Shown here piece by piece: positions 23,129 to 34,959 of a stretch of DNA of 64,000 nucleotides. Under the pieces are notes generated by a model that ran no database searches, was not told the DNA's origin, and saw only the letters and a program-made list of their open reading frames with translations. The first letter of the stretch is position 1. The number at the start of each line of letters is the position of its first letter. A program made the translations under genes and the position numbers. This DNA comes from Loripinus fragilis (taxonomy: Eukaryota; Mollusca; Bivalvia; Lucinida; Lucinidae): contig OZ026524.1 of assembly GCA_964019695.1 (NCBI GenBank), positions 27,568,164 to 27,632,163 on the forward strand. The letters run 5' to 3'.

Positions 23129-25088
23129 AGTAATGCCTCGGTTACATTTGCCTTACGATGAGTATACGATGCCCCGTACCATGTCCAAATCACCGTGTCT
23201 GTGCCGCCTCCGTAGGGAGACCTTGCGATCATCGTACGGATTAATGGGCATCATGTCCTCTACGATTTTGTTTAACCTCGCACAATGACAAATTTGAAAA
23301 AATCGTAAGCCCGTAGCCCGTAGACACATCGCAGTGACATCATATGATCCTCGTGCGGGCACCGCACAGTGATCGTGAGGACAACGCAGGGTTTTAGATT
23401 GTCAGCTTGGCCCAAAAATGATTGTAGACTCTTGCGATAGTCGTAAGGAGCCTACAAGGTCGCCGCACGATTCCTTTGCAGGGCCCATACAAAGGTACAG
23501 ACATCGGACGGTCATCCTGCGGTAACCCCAAGGCAATGGAAGGATGATTGTGCCGTCGTCTTGCGACGTGCCAACAATTTCCCAGAGACTTATCATTAGC
23601 TTTTTGTTTCATTTCAATATTTATCTTCAGGCGATGTCTCTAATACCACCACTCAATGTGACTCAATATGGACATAGTTCAGTTTGCAGTTTAATCATGG
23701 GCGGATCCAGAGGAGGGGACAGTGGATCCGGACCCCCCCCCCCCCTGGAAAATCACAGAATATATTTTTTAGCAATACTGGTCCAGATCCCGTAGAACAT
23801 CTCAAAGCTACACATGTACCATGTCAGCATTACATGACGGGCCATCATCGGTCCGCCAGCGAAACGCCATTTAAAATGTCGTTTCGCTAGCGGGCCAATA
23901 ATGGCCCCGGCTTTTAGTGCATGGTATTTGGATCCTCTTTCCCCTTATCAACTAAAACAAAGTTGAGTTGGACCCCCGCTGACATAACTTTCTGGATTCA
24001 CGCATGCTAATCAGGGCCCATAGAGTATATGCTTCCATGATAAAATTGTCTGAAGTGCAATTCAAAATATGCACCTAACGTGAAATGCATATGCATTTTC
24101 AGTATATAAAATGCTGGTTGGATAAGGGGTTTAATAAATTGGGTAAGATTAATAAAAAGTCCAGATATTTTTTTTGTGATTTATAACTCTTAGGATTTGA
24201 ATATTACTTCAAGGAATAAAATTTATGGGTCTCGTAGTGAGAACATGCGACTAGTTCGAACATAGAAATTTGAATAAATGAATGTTCTACAAAATGTATT
24301 TGACTGAAAACGAATGGTAAATGTGCTGACCAGGCTGGGTGGAAGAAAGCGCATTCTGGTTAGTACCTTTGTTGTTCGCATGAAACTACTTCATTTTTGC
24401 TTATGACGAAGATTTTATGTGTTGCTGGCCGTAGAGTGCCTTTGGATGATTAAACTGAATAAAACCATAATAAGCGTTTTAGTCTACGCTGATACAACTG
24501 AAGAATCTTTATATTTTCATTGATAAAAAGGATACTTTTCGAATTATAAAAGTGTACTATAAAAAGGGGTTGCAATATTCTGTGATTTAAACTTTATGAA
24601 AACTGCAGAACTTAGAAATTGACATTAAAATATACACAAACGTATCACGCTGTTCCATACCTTGGGACCATGTTCAACTAAAAACTCTAGCCTCTTCATA
24701 GCACGATTTGTGATCACATGACTTTGAAACATAGTTCAAATGGAATGCAAAAATGAACATGGATAGCCGTTTAAATCCATGTACATAATTGCACGTCAAT
24801 TGCAAAGTCAGCATACTGACTCTTTGCGACTTCCGCAAGTTCATTGTACGGGCATCATGCGATTTATATAGGGAGGTTGTGAAGATAACACCATGTCGTA
24901 CGATATCCGCAAGGTCTCTGTAAAGTTTTGTTCTAGTTTGTCACCGAAAGAAATCGTAAGGTGATCGTAAGCAATGTAAACACATACGTCGTAGCTTACA
25001 GACGCCTACGATGCAGAAAAAATCGTAGAGAAAATCGTAGACGAATAAATCGTACGACGACCGTGGCAAATGTAACCGAGGCATTACT
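23129..25088. mobile_element. LT2: 1.96-kb element with perfect 24-bp ends
   Basis: The first 24 bases (AGTAATGCCTCGGTTACATT plus TGCC) match the last 24 exactly in inverted orientation. Subterminal zones on both sides are rich in CGTA/TACG words (ACGATGAG, ATCGTACG, TCGTAAG), probable protein-binding repeats. Short ORFs in the left arm (23052-23612) overlap one another on both strands and look like noise. MITE-J is nested at 23696-24006; 24007-24860 is unassigned. No target duplication is evident. Non-autonomous; superfamily unknown. Confidence 0.8.
23696..24006. mobile_element. MITE-J copy 3, nested in LT2
   Basis: CATGGGCGGATCCAGAGG, a C13 run, and a central hairpin CGGGCCATCATCGGTCCGCC...GGCGA-type arms around ATTTAAAAT, ending TTCTGGATTCACGCATG. 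About 310 bp, matching 38661-38960 in reverse. Confidence 0.8.
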
Positions 25089-25159
25089 CTGTTCTTCCTT
25101 GTGGCAGCATTATTGTTCTTATAGAAAAAAGGTGCCAAGCTTTGATAGTTTGGGCCTAA

Positions 25160-26472
25160 ATTAAAATTTTATTTGTTTCCCCTTACCCGACCGACCCTGA
25201 AAAAAAGGCCCTACTCAAAAAAATTATTTCAATTTTCAGTCAAGAATTTTTTTAAAAATTTCATTGCATAGAGAATTGTCCAATGTAAACACTGTTATTT
25301 TAGCAAATTGTTTGTGTATTTATTTTTATTGCCTATATAATGTGGGGGAAACTGAGGAGTTTTTCGTGCATGTGTTTATTTTGTACATGTCTGTATGGCA
25401 ATATGGTACACGCTGAAGAACGGTGAAGACAGTGATAAAAACGTGTATGGTGTTCCAAAGATGTTTATTAAGGATCTACGAGGTCAACACTTTCGCAGTA
25501 GTTTCTGTTTTCTACCCCTATCACCAACATTTACATTATGTACAGTTAGCTAGCGCGCACAGGCAAGGCCTGGCGGCCGACGAGTTTTAATATTTTCTTC
25601 TTTACATGTTTACAGTTCTTACGTCCATATCTCTAAATTTGATCCTGGGCTGACAGTCAGATAAATTGTCCTACTCAAATTCTCAAGACCGACTGCTTTT
25701 GTAAAGATTTTTCTACCTGCGTATCGCAGGCCTTCTTCCTTTATTATCCCCTAAAGCCAGCTGTTAAGATGACAATAAACGTGCCAATATGCAATTTGTG
25801 CGGCGCTTTAAGGGACAATAAGGTTAAGAATGGGTATTGTGACGTAAGATCTGTTAACATTAGATGGGACAAAGTAATTGATTGTGCGTTTCTGACCATA
25901 TGTGAAAATAAGAAAATTAAAGGTCAGAATTTCGAAAAAAATTCTAAAATGGTTAATAAAAGTTAAATCAAATATCAAATTGAAAATTCGAGTTGCAATT
26001 CTCATGAGCATGAAAATGATACCAAACTCGATTATAAAAGAATGCTATTAAAAAAAATTGTCATTTTGAACTTTGTAATTTTTCTAAATACTTGTGGCCA
26101 AAATGGCTGAAAATCTACCACATAACACCTATAGTAGGACTATACAGTAAAACCTGCCTAAAACGGCCACTCAAAGATATACACAACAAAGGTTGTTAAG
26201 ACAAATGGGTGCTTAATGCAGGTCGAAAGTATTGCAGAATGCTCCCTGGGAGCATTCTGCAATACTTTTGACCTGCATTATGCGATAATCGGTCTTGAAA
26301 AAACACACATTTTTTTGTCTTTTGTTGAGTGGCCTCTAAAGACAGGTTTTACTGTATACAATTAAGTTTAATGGGTATCCAATTTGAGAAGTTAAAAAAA
26401 ATAATTTTCTGACCGACCGACCCATACCGGTAAAACGGGGGTCGGGTAAGGGGAAACAAAAAATATTTTCTA
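25160..26472. mobile_element. 1.3-kb element with GTTTCCCCTTACCCGACC ends
   Basis: The ends at 25175 (GTTTCCCCTTACCCGACC) and 26440-26457 (GGTCGGGTAAGGGGAAAC in reverse) pair over ~18-22 bp, with A/T-rich flanks. The interior is largely unassigned and contains MITE-A copy 4. Two overlapping 65-67 codon ORFs on opposite strands (25769-26011) are not recognisable. The boundaries rest on one copy only. Confidence 0.5.
26144..26355. mobile_element. MITE-A copy 4 (intact), nested
   Basis: Both ends present (ACAGTAAAACCTGCCTAAAA ... GACAGGTTTTACTGT), TA outside each, and the best-preserved hairpin in the family: GGTCGAAAGTATTGCAGAAT, GCTCC, then its inverse. Confidence 0.9.
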
Positions 26473-28628
26473 CGGCGTTACTTATTAATGCATAAGTAAC
26501 TAATATTAGTTCATTTATGAAACAGTGGTTACTTAGCCTATAATTGTAATTGGTTTTGAAATGGACTATTCCGAAGAGGGGTGTGATCAAAGTTATTGTT
26601 CAATAAATAACGTTTTGATTAAATTTTTCGTTTTTCCAAGGGTAAAGTAAAAACAAATGTAGACTTCTCTTCTTAAAAGAGTATTGAAAACGTCTTAAAT
26701 CGGGTGTCTTTTCAGTGTAAATGTCGGATGTTCAACATCTGTTTACCCATGGGATGTACCTATTTTTCACTCTCGCCAGCTGGTCAAATGGTCTAACTTA
26801 AAATAACTTAGAATTGTAATTTCTACCAAGAAAATATTTCCAATTATGTGTTATCAGCGGTTTTCTGGGGCGAACTTATTGATAAATTCATTACTATAGA
26901 TACGAAATTCTTAAATAAGTATATTAAATAAGTATTCTGTAAATCATTGTGACGTCATTCATTCTATAATTAGCCGTGTGCGTGGTTAAATTATTTTGGG
27001 CCACGATAAAATAGAAACAAACTTTTCATTTTATTAGAAAATAGGAGCAAGAAAATGTTAAAAAAACAAAAATAACGGACCACGGGCATACAAGCAGAAA
27101 ATATGAATAAGCAAAATAAATAACCTTAGAAAGATTAAAGGCAAAACGCGGAAAATAGGTCATTCGATTGGTTTGACCTGAGGTTCGAAACGGGGATCAT
27201 GTTAGTAGATTTTTCCTATCACCCGCAAATTCATGACTGGGTTTGAATTTATTTCTATCTGAAGGAGGAAAATGCATGAGATATCATTTTGGAACTCACA
27301 AAAGTTGACTTTTTCTTAGACTTTTTCTTTTTTTAAATACTGTATATCAAGGGACGTAATGCAGTCTAACTTTTTCTTTCCCCGCGGACAAGTATTGGTT
27401 TTCATAAAAGACTGAAGATAACAAGTATTCACAAAAGCTTGCTTCCCCATCACCGTCTGATTGAATTGTTTAATAGCGAAACGTCAAGCATTTAATGACT
27501 CATTTCAAAGCCGCTTTAATGTATATCTCATTGCGAAAATAAACTTCATTATTATCCTTCATCTATTATTACTCATAAGAACCTTTCAACAACGCCGTTT
27601 ATAACATGTAACACATGTTATAGTTTTTCTTGTTATGGTTGGTCTTGTTTGAAAGTGTGATGGACTAACAGAATGGCAGACATCTTCTAAACATTCTGGT
27701 GACTCAGTGTACAATTGTTTTGTATTTTAATACTGGAGATAGACATCAGAAATTCTAGTGGTGGGGGAAGCCAGAGCAGTTCTCGGCGTTTGGTCGGGAA
27801 ATACCATGTGAGACCAACGCAGCCAGTGAGACCACCGCAGCCAGCGGAACAGAGCAATCAAACATTGGTTTAAGCTTTATTTCTTTGTATAAATACACAA
27901 TAGCAAAATTACAAGCACTACATTGAATAGTTACAAGTTTTATACAAAAGGAAGTCTATTGACTTTTGTGAACTGCATCAAACATCGATACATCCCACAA
28001 TGCCAGGGACATTTTTTCATTATAACTTATCAATTTTTTGGCTAGCGTCACTAGCGGGATTCAAACCTGAGCGGCAGAGGTATATATAGCTATCCAGGGA
28101 GCCAAAATATATACTTAGATCTATCACTAGACAGTTTAGCCTCATATATCACTCTCTTATATGGCTTATGAAGTGTAAAAACAGAATAAATCCGATAGGA
28201 ATTTGTCTAGATCTGTGCATGCACTCCTAACTATATGCCCTCCCTTTTGGGAGCATAAAACCTTGCATTTTAAGTAATCGAAACAGGTGTAAATGTCCTA
28301 GTCAGATGCCGCTCCAGACATTTGGCTGAGGAGGAGACGAGAATCTGTGAAAATTTCTCTTCCATTCTACCACCAATACAGTCACTATCAATACCTTCAG
28401 CAGGTGTTAATCCCTAGGGTAATTAGCAAATTACCAATTAATTCAATTAGCCATGTCTGCTTCCCACTTGCAGTGATAGAAACAATAAATGGGCTGGGAA
28501 CCAGGAAAACCAACATTGTCAACAAAAAATGTCCAGCTGAATAAGTCAGCCAAGTAGCTGAGGTGCCATAGCCTCTTGGTTGCCATGTTGAGGCCGGCTG
28601 GCCCCTTTGTTTACTAAATGGGTACTTA
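26473..28628. other. Longest unassigned stretch
   Basis: Over 2 kb with no clear partner in the window, no array and no convincing ORF. A fragment at 28040-28090 (GGGATTCAAACCTGAGC) reads as a B-box remnant on the minus strand, perhaps a SINE scrap. It may be intron or intergenic host DNA. Confidence 0.35.
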
Positions 28629-28697
28629 GGCAAACAGTGAAGACCCAGATGAAATGCAGCATAATGCTGCATTTCACCAGAGTCTACACAGTTTGCC
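28629..28697. repeat. MITE-I hairpin copy 2
   Basis: 69-bp hairpin: GGCAAACAGTGAAGACCCAG, ATGAAATGCAGCAT, AATGCTGCATTTCA and the return arm ending CACAGTTTGCC. Only a few mismatches. Same design as 13411-13485. Confidence 0.85.
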
Positions 28698-29694
28698 AAG
28701 ATTAAAACAACCTTCAGGGACAGAAATACTTGATAATTTAGAAAATTCTACCTGTGATCCCTTAAAGTACACAATGGGCTATCCCAAACTTATTGGGATA
28801 ATACATCAGAATACAAAGGGTTCATTTCTGTCCAAAACTAAATCTATGAAATTTTCCTTCACCTTTAGTGGTAAATAAAGAAATTATAACAACATCAAAA
28901 TAGTAATACTTTCCTAAAGTGTAAGTAAGTGTGGTTGGTGGTGGTTGGGTAGGGGGGAGGGTTGGAGGAGAGACGACTCCACAGGAAAGTTTTGATGTGC
29001 CTCTTCCCCTACTTCTTTTGATAAATAGACTCTTGACTTGATACCTAGTTGCTAGTGAAACCCCTGTGAGGCCAAGTGTGAGGCATATATGAAGCCTTTA
29101 TTTACATTGTGAACACTCTGTATGTTTGGTTATGACTTGATCTACTGGCTAATATATCACTAATGATGAGCTAATTGACCACCTACTTATAGTGGTCAGC
29201 TGCAGACAGAACTTGTCCTCAGACGACCTCCTTCTATAGGTCAAGCACCTCACTAATAGGCCAGTTGCTGAATATTCAGTGAACTCATTTAGAAGGTAAA
29301 TACCTGCTCAAAAGAGAGAATAAATGAATTATTGAGCTATAATTTCATGACAAAACCCATTTATGACATGTTGGAACAACTTGATGACCATGTGCCTGAG
29401 TTCCAATACAAGCAATAAACAGTCCTCTTGTGACAGCCTGGGTAAGATAACATGGGTAAGATAAGAATTTCTAACCCAGGATATCAGCCTGAGCATCCAC
29501 AGAGAATCTGGCCAGAGGAACAGATAAGCATTAATTAATATTTTGATATAATTGGGTATTTACCTATGAAAATTTACAGAATTGATTTTTTCCAATGTTT
29601 TGGATTGTTCGGTTTTGTGTCTGTGGTCAACAGCTATATATTCATGACAGAATGGTCAGATAACCACATATTTGACAGGCATTAACCAAATCTT
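28698..29694. other. Unassigned region
   Basis: About 1 kb with a GGTTGGTGGTGGTTGGGTAG-type G-rich strip at 28932-28970. No shared repeat or coding signal seen. Confidence 0.35.
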
Positions 29695-29860
29695 TTTTAC
29701 CAGTAACTGACAACTGACGTTGAATTAGCAGGATTGTGTTGAAAGCTTACATGATCAATCTCAACAAAAACAATGGTGCAGGACAGGAGGCTCAAACCTG
29801 TGGCCTCTTAATCTTTAGACAAATGTGACCCTACTGTGCTATCCAGCCCTGGGTACATAC
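29695..29860 (-). mobile_element. SINE-2 copy, highly diverged
   Basis: Minus strand has a tRNA-like head (A-box-like TAGCACAGTAGGG, B-box-like GGTTTGAGCC) followed by TTGTTTTTGTTGAGATTGAT, and GTCAGTTACTGG further on. The order matches SINE-2, but identity is low and the tail is gone. Confidence 0.45.
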
Positions 29861-30076
29861 TGACACAGTCATATTTTGATTAGACTAGAATTTCATTTTT
29901 TCATTTGCTTTTTCCAAATTAAATTGCTTTTTGATACTCATAGGGCGGCATTCAGCCAGAGCTTTTTCTTCTCCCAAACAAAAGGTATGGATGTAGTATG
30001 GTTTGCTAGATAAGCCAAAACCAGCATGGGCGTTTAAAGGAGGCTCCTTGTGCATATACCAATAGTACAGAGGCCT

Positions 30077-30323
30077 TTAACCCTTAAATGCGCCAATCGC
30101 AACAAGTTTTCTGCTTTTCTCGTCTGCTGAACTGTTTAAGAAGCCTCTAAGGCAAACAGTGTGGACCTAGATCAGACTGCTCCTATAGGAGCAGTCTGTT
30201 CTGGGTCCATGCTGTTCGCATCTATACTTAGTTCGTCAGTAATGTTAGGCAATTATTTGCAGCAGACGGCTTCAGCAGACGACATTTTCAGATGCATTTT
30301 TTTCTTGGCCCTTTAAGGGTTAA
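30077..30323. mobile_element. MITE-H copy 3 with a different core
   Basis: Outer ends TTAACCCTTAAATGCGCC and GGCCCTTTAAGGGTTAA are MITE-H, but the centre is an AGACTGCTCCTATAGGAGC hairpin inside GGCAAACAGTGTGG, of the MITE-E/I type. This suggests a chimera between two families, or an insertion of one in the other. Confidence 0.7.
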
Positions 30324-30650
30324 GATCAACAGACTTCAGAATTTGATTTCTTATGGGAAAAGAAGAGAAACATTATACATGTAAATTTCTCAATATCTCT
30401 CTAAAAGGCAACATGCTGCTGCAGTTTATCACATTGTTCATTTGTTCAATGGTGACAGGTTTTTCATTTCCTATGGAATGTTAAGAAAGTAATTATGACA
30501 AGACTTTTAAAGGGATCTCTCATCAAAAGCAGACAGAGCAAATTGTCAGTCCCATATCAGACTTTGAAAGCTGTGTAGATCCAAATCATTGGGGCCAACA
30601 TTCAACATTTTGAGCTAAAATTATAAACTGCTTGAACCTCAGAGCTTGCT

Positions 30651-31250
30651 GGTTTGTTTCATTTGATGCTTTATGTCACAGTCAACACTTTTTCAATCAT
30701 GTCTGGACAGGTTTCGTACAGGTGTACAAGTAAAATTCAAGGACTTCTAAAAGCCTCTCCAACAGTTTTCAAGGACTTAATGTTAATGAAAATACTGATC
30801 TTAGTGTTAAAAGTCTTCTTCACAAATGCTAGACTGAAGTAATGGAGACATTAGTACTGGAAAATTAGTATAAAATTGTTGTGCCTATATTTGGTGCAGC
30901 ATATTAAAGTCTCAATCAACAGTGCTTATTCCTACAGAAAATAGTAGAATTCAAGGACTTTTCAAAGCTTTTGAGTGATTTCCCAGTACTTTTCAAGGCA
31001 GATTTAATTTTCAAAGGACTCTTCAAGAAAGCCCTCTAAATTCAAGTACTTTTCAAGACACCTGCTGGACATTTCCTGGTGTTGTCCCCCATAGAGCCAG
31101 TACTAAATTTAAGCAGGGAATAGTTAAGTGTCTTGCTCAAGGACACAACACAGTAACCTCCCAGGGACTTCTCATTCTGAAGTGACACACCCACTGACTT
31201 GCTGGACTCTACCCCAAGGCAGTACAAGATGGAATTCTGCACCTTGACTG
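30651..31250 (-). mobile_element. SINE-1 copy split by a ~350-bp insertion
   Basis: SINE-1 left part at 30651-30717 (TTTATGTCACAGTCAACAC, TGTCTGGACAGGTTTC). The family sequence resumes near 31066 (GGACATTTCCTGGTGTTG, TCTTGCTCAAGGACACAACA). Between them is a TCAAGGACTT-rich segment with approximately inverted ends (ACAGGTGTACAAGT near 30719; ACTTTTCAAGACACCTG near 31050). TGGACAGGTTTC / TGGACATTTCC may be its target duplication. Confidence 0.55.
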
Positions 31251-31379
31251 GCTGAAAATCATATCCGACTCACAGGCTTATAATACTACAACCAACAAAG
31301 ATTGAAAGAGGTTACTTTTTATATAAAAAAATGACAAAAGAAACTGAGAGCCCTGTCTTATTCAGCCTAAGAGGTGTAA

Positions 31380-31578
31380 TTTGGTCTGATTCTTAACACC
31401 CCAGTCAACAAGTTTTCAGTCATATCAAGACAGATCTTCCTGGGTTGAACCAGTCCTATGCAGCGGATAGTGTCTTGCTCAAGGACACTACACAGCGACT
31501 CCACCAGCATCGAGGCTCGAACCATTTACCCGTCAATCCCTAGTCTAACGCTCTACAAACTGAGCCACTGAGCTCGGC
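31380..31578 (-). mobile_element. SINE-1 copy
   Basis: CCCCAGTCAACAAGTTTTCA, GATCTTCCTGGGTTGAACCA, TGTCTTGCTCAAGGACAC, then GAGGCTCGAACC (B box on the minus strand) and ACTGAGCCACTGAGCTC. Full length but diverged. Confidence 0.75.
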
Positions 31579-31611
31579 ATAAAGAACCCATAATATACAG
31601 TGTGCACTTAA

Positions 31612-31978
31612 AGCTGCATACTCTGTAACTATAAACATTTTTCGAAAAATATTATTTTCTTTTTAAATCATTTGTAAAAGTAGAATTAAGCTATATTTTC
31701 ATAATAAAAATGTTCAGTACAGCTGAAAACTGCATGGAAAAGTGAATTATCTTATCAAATAGGTGTATTTTTCTCTTGTTGGTAATTATTTGCGTCCCTC
31801 CAATAATTCTAGACCGTTGGATTTTAACATAAATGCAGTTGTTTTGATAGTGATAACTTGTTAAGATTTATGAAAATGGTAAAATGTTCACCTGAATTTG
31901 AGTATTTTTACTGTGTTCTTGAAAAATAAAAACATTATTTTTAAAATTAGAAGATCAAAAGTTACAGACTATGCAGCT
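31612..31978 (+). mobile_element. MITE-B copy 1 (TTAA target)
   Basis: 367 bp, flanked on both sides by TTAA (31608-31611, 31979-31982). Ends AGCTGCATACTCTGTAACT and AGTTACAGACTATGCAGCT form ~19-bp imperfect inverted repeats. The interior carries AATTATTTGCGTCCCTCC. Non-coding. The TTAA duplication fits piggyBac- or Kolobok-type mobilisation. A 60-codon minus ORF nearby is chance. Confidence 0.9.
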
Positions 31979-31982
31979 TTAA

Positions 31983-32608
31983 AAGATTATATACTGTATT
32001 TCCCTGCTCAGTAATGAGAATAACAGTCTTGTATAATATTGCAGTTATTTTTTTTACAAGAAATTTTCGACACATGTATACCAATAAGAAACACATTTGT
32101 AATATACAACAGATGTGATACCAAAAACAAAGAATAGCAAACAAGTTTTTTCTGACACATTTAAGATCTTATCATTGGTTTCTAATGGATTTTATATAAA
32201 CAAAGCTGGGATACAAATGAAAACTAGAAAAGTTACAAAAATCTGGATTTGAAGGTATCCATCCATAACCACGCCTGCACTGGTGGCTCAGCGAGAGACT
32301 GAAAATCAGCAGTCAAAGTTTCATCTCTAGTTAAAAAAGGCAACATTGATCCACAGGCAGTTGTCAGTTACTGTCAAATGTTAATTTTGAAGTAAAAAAA
32401 ATCAGCAGACAACATAAAGAATCCAAAATAACCCAGGTGGTGAGGTTATCTAAGAATGCCCCTATGATGACCACACTGGTTAGATTGTCCGCATGTGCCA
32501 TAAGCACTTTTAAGCATCATTCATCATGGAATACTGAAACCATGCACTCTGGTCGTTTTACCCCAAACAGTATTAGGCATTCCCTGTTCCAAGCAAAAAC
32601 CTTTGCAT
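31983..32608. other. Unassigned spacer
   Basis: Near 32280 the plus strand reads GGTGGCTCAGCGAGAGAC...AGTTTCATCTC, a possible decayed tRNA-like head. Otherwise nothing recognised. Confidence 0.3.
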
Positions 32609-32853
32609 GGGACAAAAATATTTCAATATTGCACTTGTCCTGCAGGACGAGTGACTTAAATTTTTCACTCGTCCTGCAAACACATGCACTTGTCCTTTAA
32701 AAGCTTATGTAATAAAGAACATAAGGGTGTAATATATGTCAATATGCAATATGAATTCCTCGAGTAATTCTTCCCAAAGCACTCGTCCTACAGGATGAGT
32801 GCTTTGGGAAGAATTGATCATCCTTTCTTGATTACAGCAGACTTTTTGTCCCC
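32609..32853. mobile_element. MITE-K copy 1
   Basis: Ends GGGACAAAAATATTTC and TTTTTGTCCC. It contains two hairpins: TTGTCCTGCAGGACGAGTGA and CCCAAAGCACTCGTCC-TACAGGATGAGTGCTTTGGG. Colinear with 46404-46629. Confidence 0.75.
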
Positions 32854-32967
32854 TGCTTTGTGTATTTTTCATTTTCATCTTGACTATCCAGAAAATGAGC
32901 GAAAGGCAGGGTAAACCTACATGACAACTAAAAATTGTGTGTCACCTGAACAGCACAAAAAGTATGT

Positions 32968-33546
32968 ACAGTAAAACCTGTCTTAGGGGCCACTCAATAA
33001 AAACACCAAAATTGGTTTTCAATACCGATTGTCGTTTAATGCAGATCAAAAGAATTGCAGAATGCCCCAAGGGAAGCATTCTGCAATACTTTTGACCTAC
33101 ATTTAGCTATCATATTCCATTAAAACCTTTGTTTTGTATATTTTTAAGTGGCTGCTTAAAGCTGCATAGTCTGTAACTTTTGATCTTTTAATTTTAGAAC
33201 TAATGTTTCTATTTTTCAAGAACACAGTAAAAAAACTAAAATTCAGGTATACATGTTACCAATTTCGTAAATCTTAACAACTTATCAGTATCAAAACAGC
33301 GGTATTTATGTTAAAAAAAAGCTGTCTATAATTATTGGAGGGACGCAAATAATTACCAACAAGAGGAAAACACACCTGTTTTATAAGATAATTCACTTTT
33401 CCGTGCAGTTTTCAGCTATAGTGAACAGATTTATTGTGAAAACATAACTGAATTCTACTTTTACAAATGGTTTAAAAAGAAAATAAAAAAAAATCGAAAA
33501 ATGTTCAAAGTTGCAGATCTAGTCTCTTTAAGACAGGTTTTACTGT
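32968..33546. mobile_element. MITE-A copy 5, split by MITE-B
   Basis: Left half 32968-33159 and right tip 33528-33546 rejoin at TTAA to give GGCTGCTTAAGACAGG, as in uninterrupted copies. TA flanks the outer ends. The hairpin core is diverged (AAAAGAATTGCAGAATGCCC). Confidence 0.88.
33160..33527 (-). mobile_element. MITE-B copy 2, nested in MITE-A
   Basis: 368 bp in reverse orientation relative to 31612, with TTAA at 33156-33159 and 33528-33531. The left end is conserved (AGCTGCATAGTCTGTAACT); the right end is diverged (GTTGCAGATCTAGTCTCT). Paralogous MITE-A copies show the pre-insertion sequence with a single TTAA. Confidence 0.9.
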
Positions 33547-33837
33547 ATGTAGAGGACATCAGTCATAGGCTTTGTACAATAATTTCGGAATGGTACAGTA
33601 ATTTCTTCTAAGCTTGAAATTTTAATATTCATGCAAGGATATAAATCAATTTTATATGAAAACATCATGTGGCGATTGTATAAAAATTTGTCTCCAGGTA
33701 TATAATCAAAATTAAAATGAACCTTGACTTGCAAAATGGTACCTATACTATAAGTTAAGTGCACAGAGCAGTTTAATACAAAGCAAACCTTGGTCGTTAA
33801 CAGTTGAAAGTCTACCATTTTGAAACCTCAGAAACAT

Positions 33838-34032
33838 AATTCTTTGCAAACTGGGTAATTTTTCATGCTTTTTTGTTGTCTGCTGATTTTTTCAAAATCA
33901 ACTTTTTCGAAAAAATACCAATATCATCACAGTGTCAAACAGTTTGGACAACATCTTGTTGGGCCTGATCTGCGTCAAAACTGTTTGCAAAGGTTGTCAG
34001 CAGACGAAACTAGTAGGCAAAGAGCTAAATGG
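33838..34032. mobile_element. MITE-E copy (well preserved)
   Basis: CTTTGCAAACTGGGTAATTT, TGTTGTCTGCTGATTTTTTC, GTGTCAAACAGTTTGG, an inverted GGGCCTGATCTG core, CAAAACTGTTTGCAAAGG, ending GTAGGCAAAGAGC. Terminal TCTTTGC / GCAAAGAG are inverted. Confidence 0.8.
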
Positions 34033-34350
34033 GCAACTTACATTGACGGAGAATGTCCAGTTTGGATGCTGCAGTGTGTACACCTTTTACAGTAATTAAA
34101 CTGGGGTAAAATTTGCATATCACATGGTGTGAAAAGTCTTTATGTAAATGAAATTGATTCAATTTTCTCAATATTTTTTTTATTAAAGAAGCCACACCGT
34201 GTAAAAAGATCCTTTTCATACCAAAAACATCATGAACATGCTCAAATGGTTAAAAAGTTGCTTGTCCTACAGGTCTGGTACCTGTTAGACACAGTCCATG
34301 GGAGCCAAATGCTACGGATGATGCTCCTGCATCTGCAAGTTAATCAAAAA

Positions 34351-34351
34351 C

Positions 34352-34394
<43 letters not shown>
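34351..34394. repeat. (ATG)n microsatellite
   Basis: About 14 uninterrupted ATG/GAT triplets. They replace the usual left part of the SINE-2 body that follows. This gives the aspartate run in a 104-codon plus ORF (34129-34443), which is not a gene. Confidence 0.95.
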
Positions 34395-34398
<4 letters not shown>

Positions 34399-34552
34399 GG
34401 TCATGTCGAGAGGGTCAGTTCACCTAACCACACTTTTTCCTAGGCAAGCTAGACTAAACGGTCAATCAGTACTTCATGCACATCTGACAATAACCCTTCT
34501 TGAATCAGCGGACCATAGAAATTAAGCATGGGACCGGGCCGGAATCATGCTG
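34395..34552 (-). mobile_element. SINE-2 copy b, truncated
   Basis: CAGTTCACCTAACCACACTT, TGACAATAACCCTTCTTGAA and GGGACCGGGCCGGAATCA in family order. It lacks the CTTTACGTCCCAAG end and most of the tRNA head. Confidence 0.75.
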
Positions 34553-34699
34553 ATTAAGTTGAATAAGATATTGCAATATTGGTTCATGATATCAGTGTGT
34601 TTTTATATGTTGCATCTTTTATAATATATTCTATTACAAACAAGAGGCTTTGAAAATTCACAGGGAATTTTACAGGGTTTTAACAATCTTTCAATCATT

Positions 34700-34918
34700 T
34701 TACTCTTTGCCTGCTTGTAAGTGACGTACGTCTGCTAATAACATTTGCAAATAGTTTGGAACCAGATCAGGCCCAACATAATGTAGCCCCTGATCTGGAT
34801 CCAAACAGCTTGACATTGTGATGGCATATTTCTGAAAAATTTGTCTGAAAAAGTTTGGTTTGAAAAAAATCAGACGATGACAAAAAATCATGAAAAATTA
34901 CCCAGCATGCAACAAAGA
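34700..34918. mobile_element. MITE-E copy, reverse orientation
   Basis: TACTCTTTGCCTGCTTG, CAAATAGTTTGGAACC, AGATCAGGCCC...CCCCTGATCTGG, and AAATTACCCAGCATGCAA at the right. Complete. Confidence 0.8.
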
Positions 34919-34959
34919 TATGAAGACATAAAAGAATTATGAATAACGGGCCTTCAGTT

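Noticed and set aside
25769..26011. Overlapping 65- and 67-codon ORFs on opposite strands
   Set aside because: No domain, antisense to each other, typical of chance in AT-rich DNA.
34129..34443. 104-codon ORF with a poly-Asp run
   Set aside because: The run is the (GAT)n microsatellite and the end is SINE-2 sequence.
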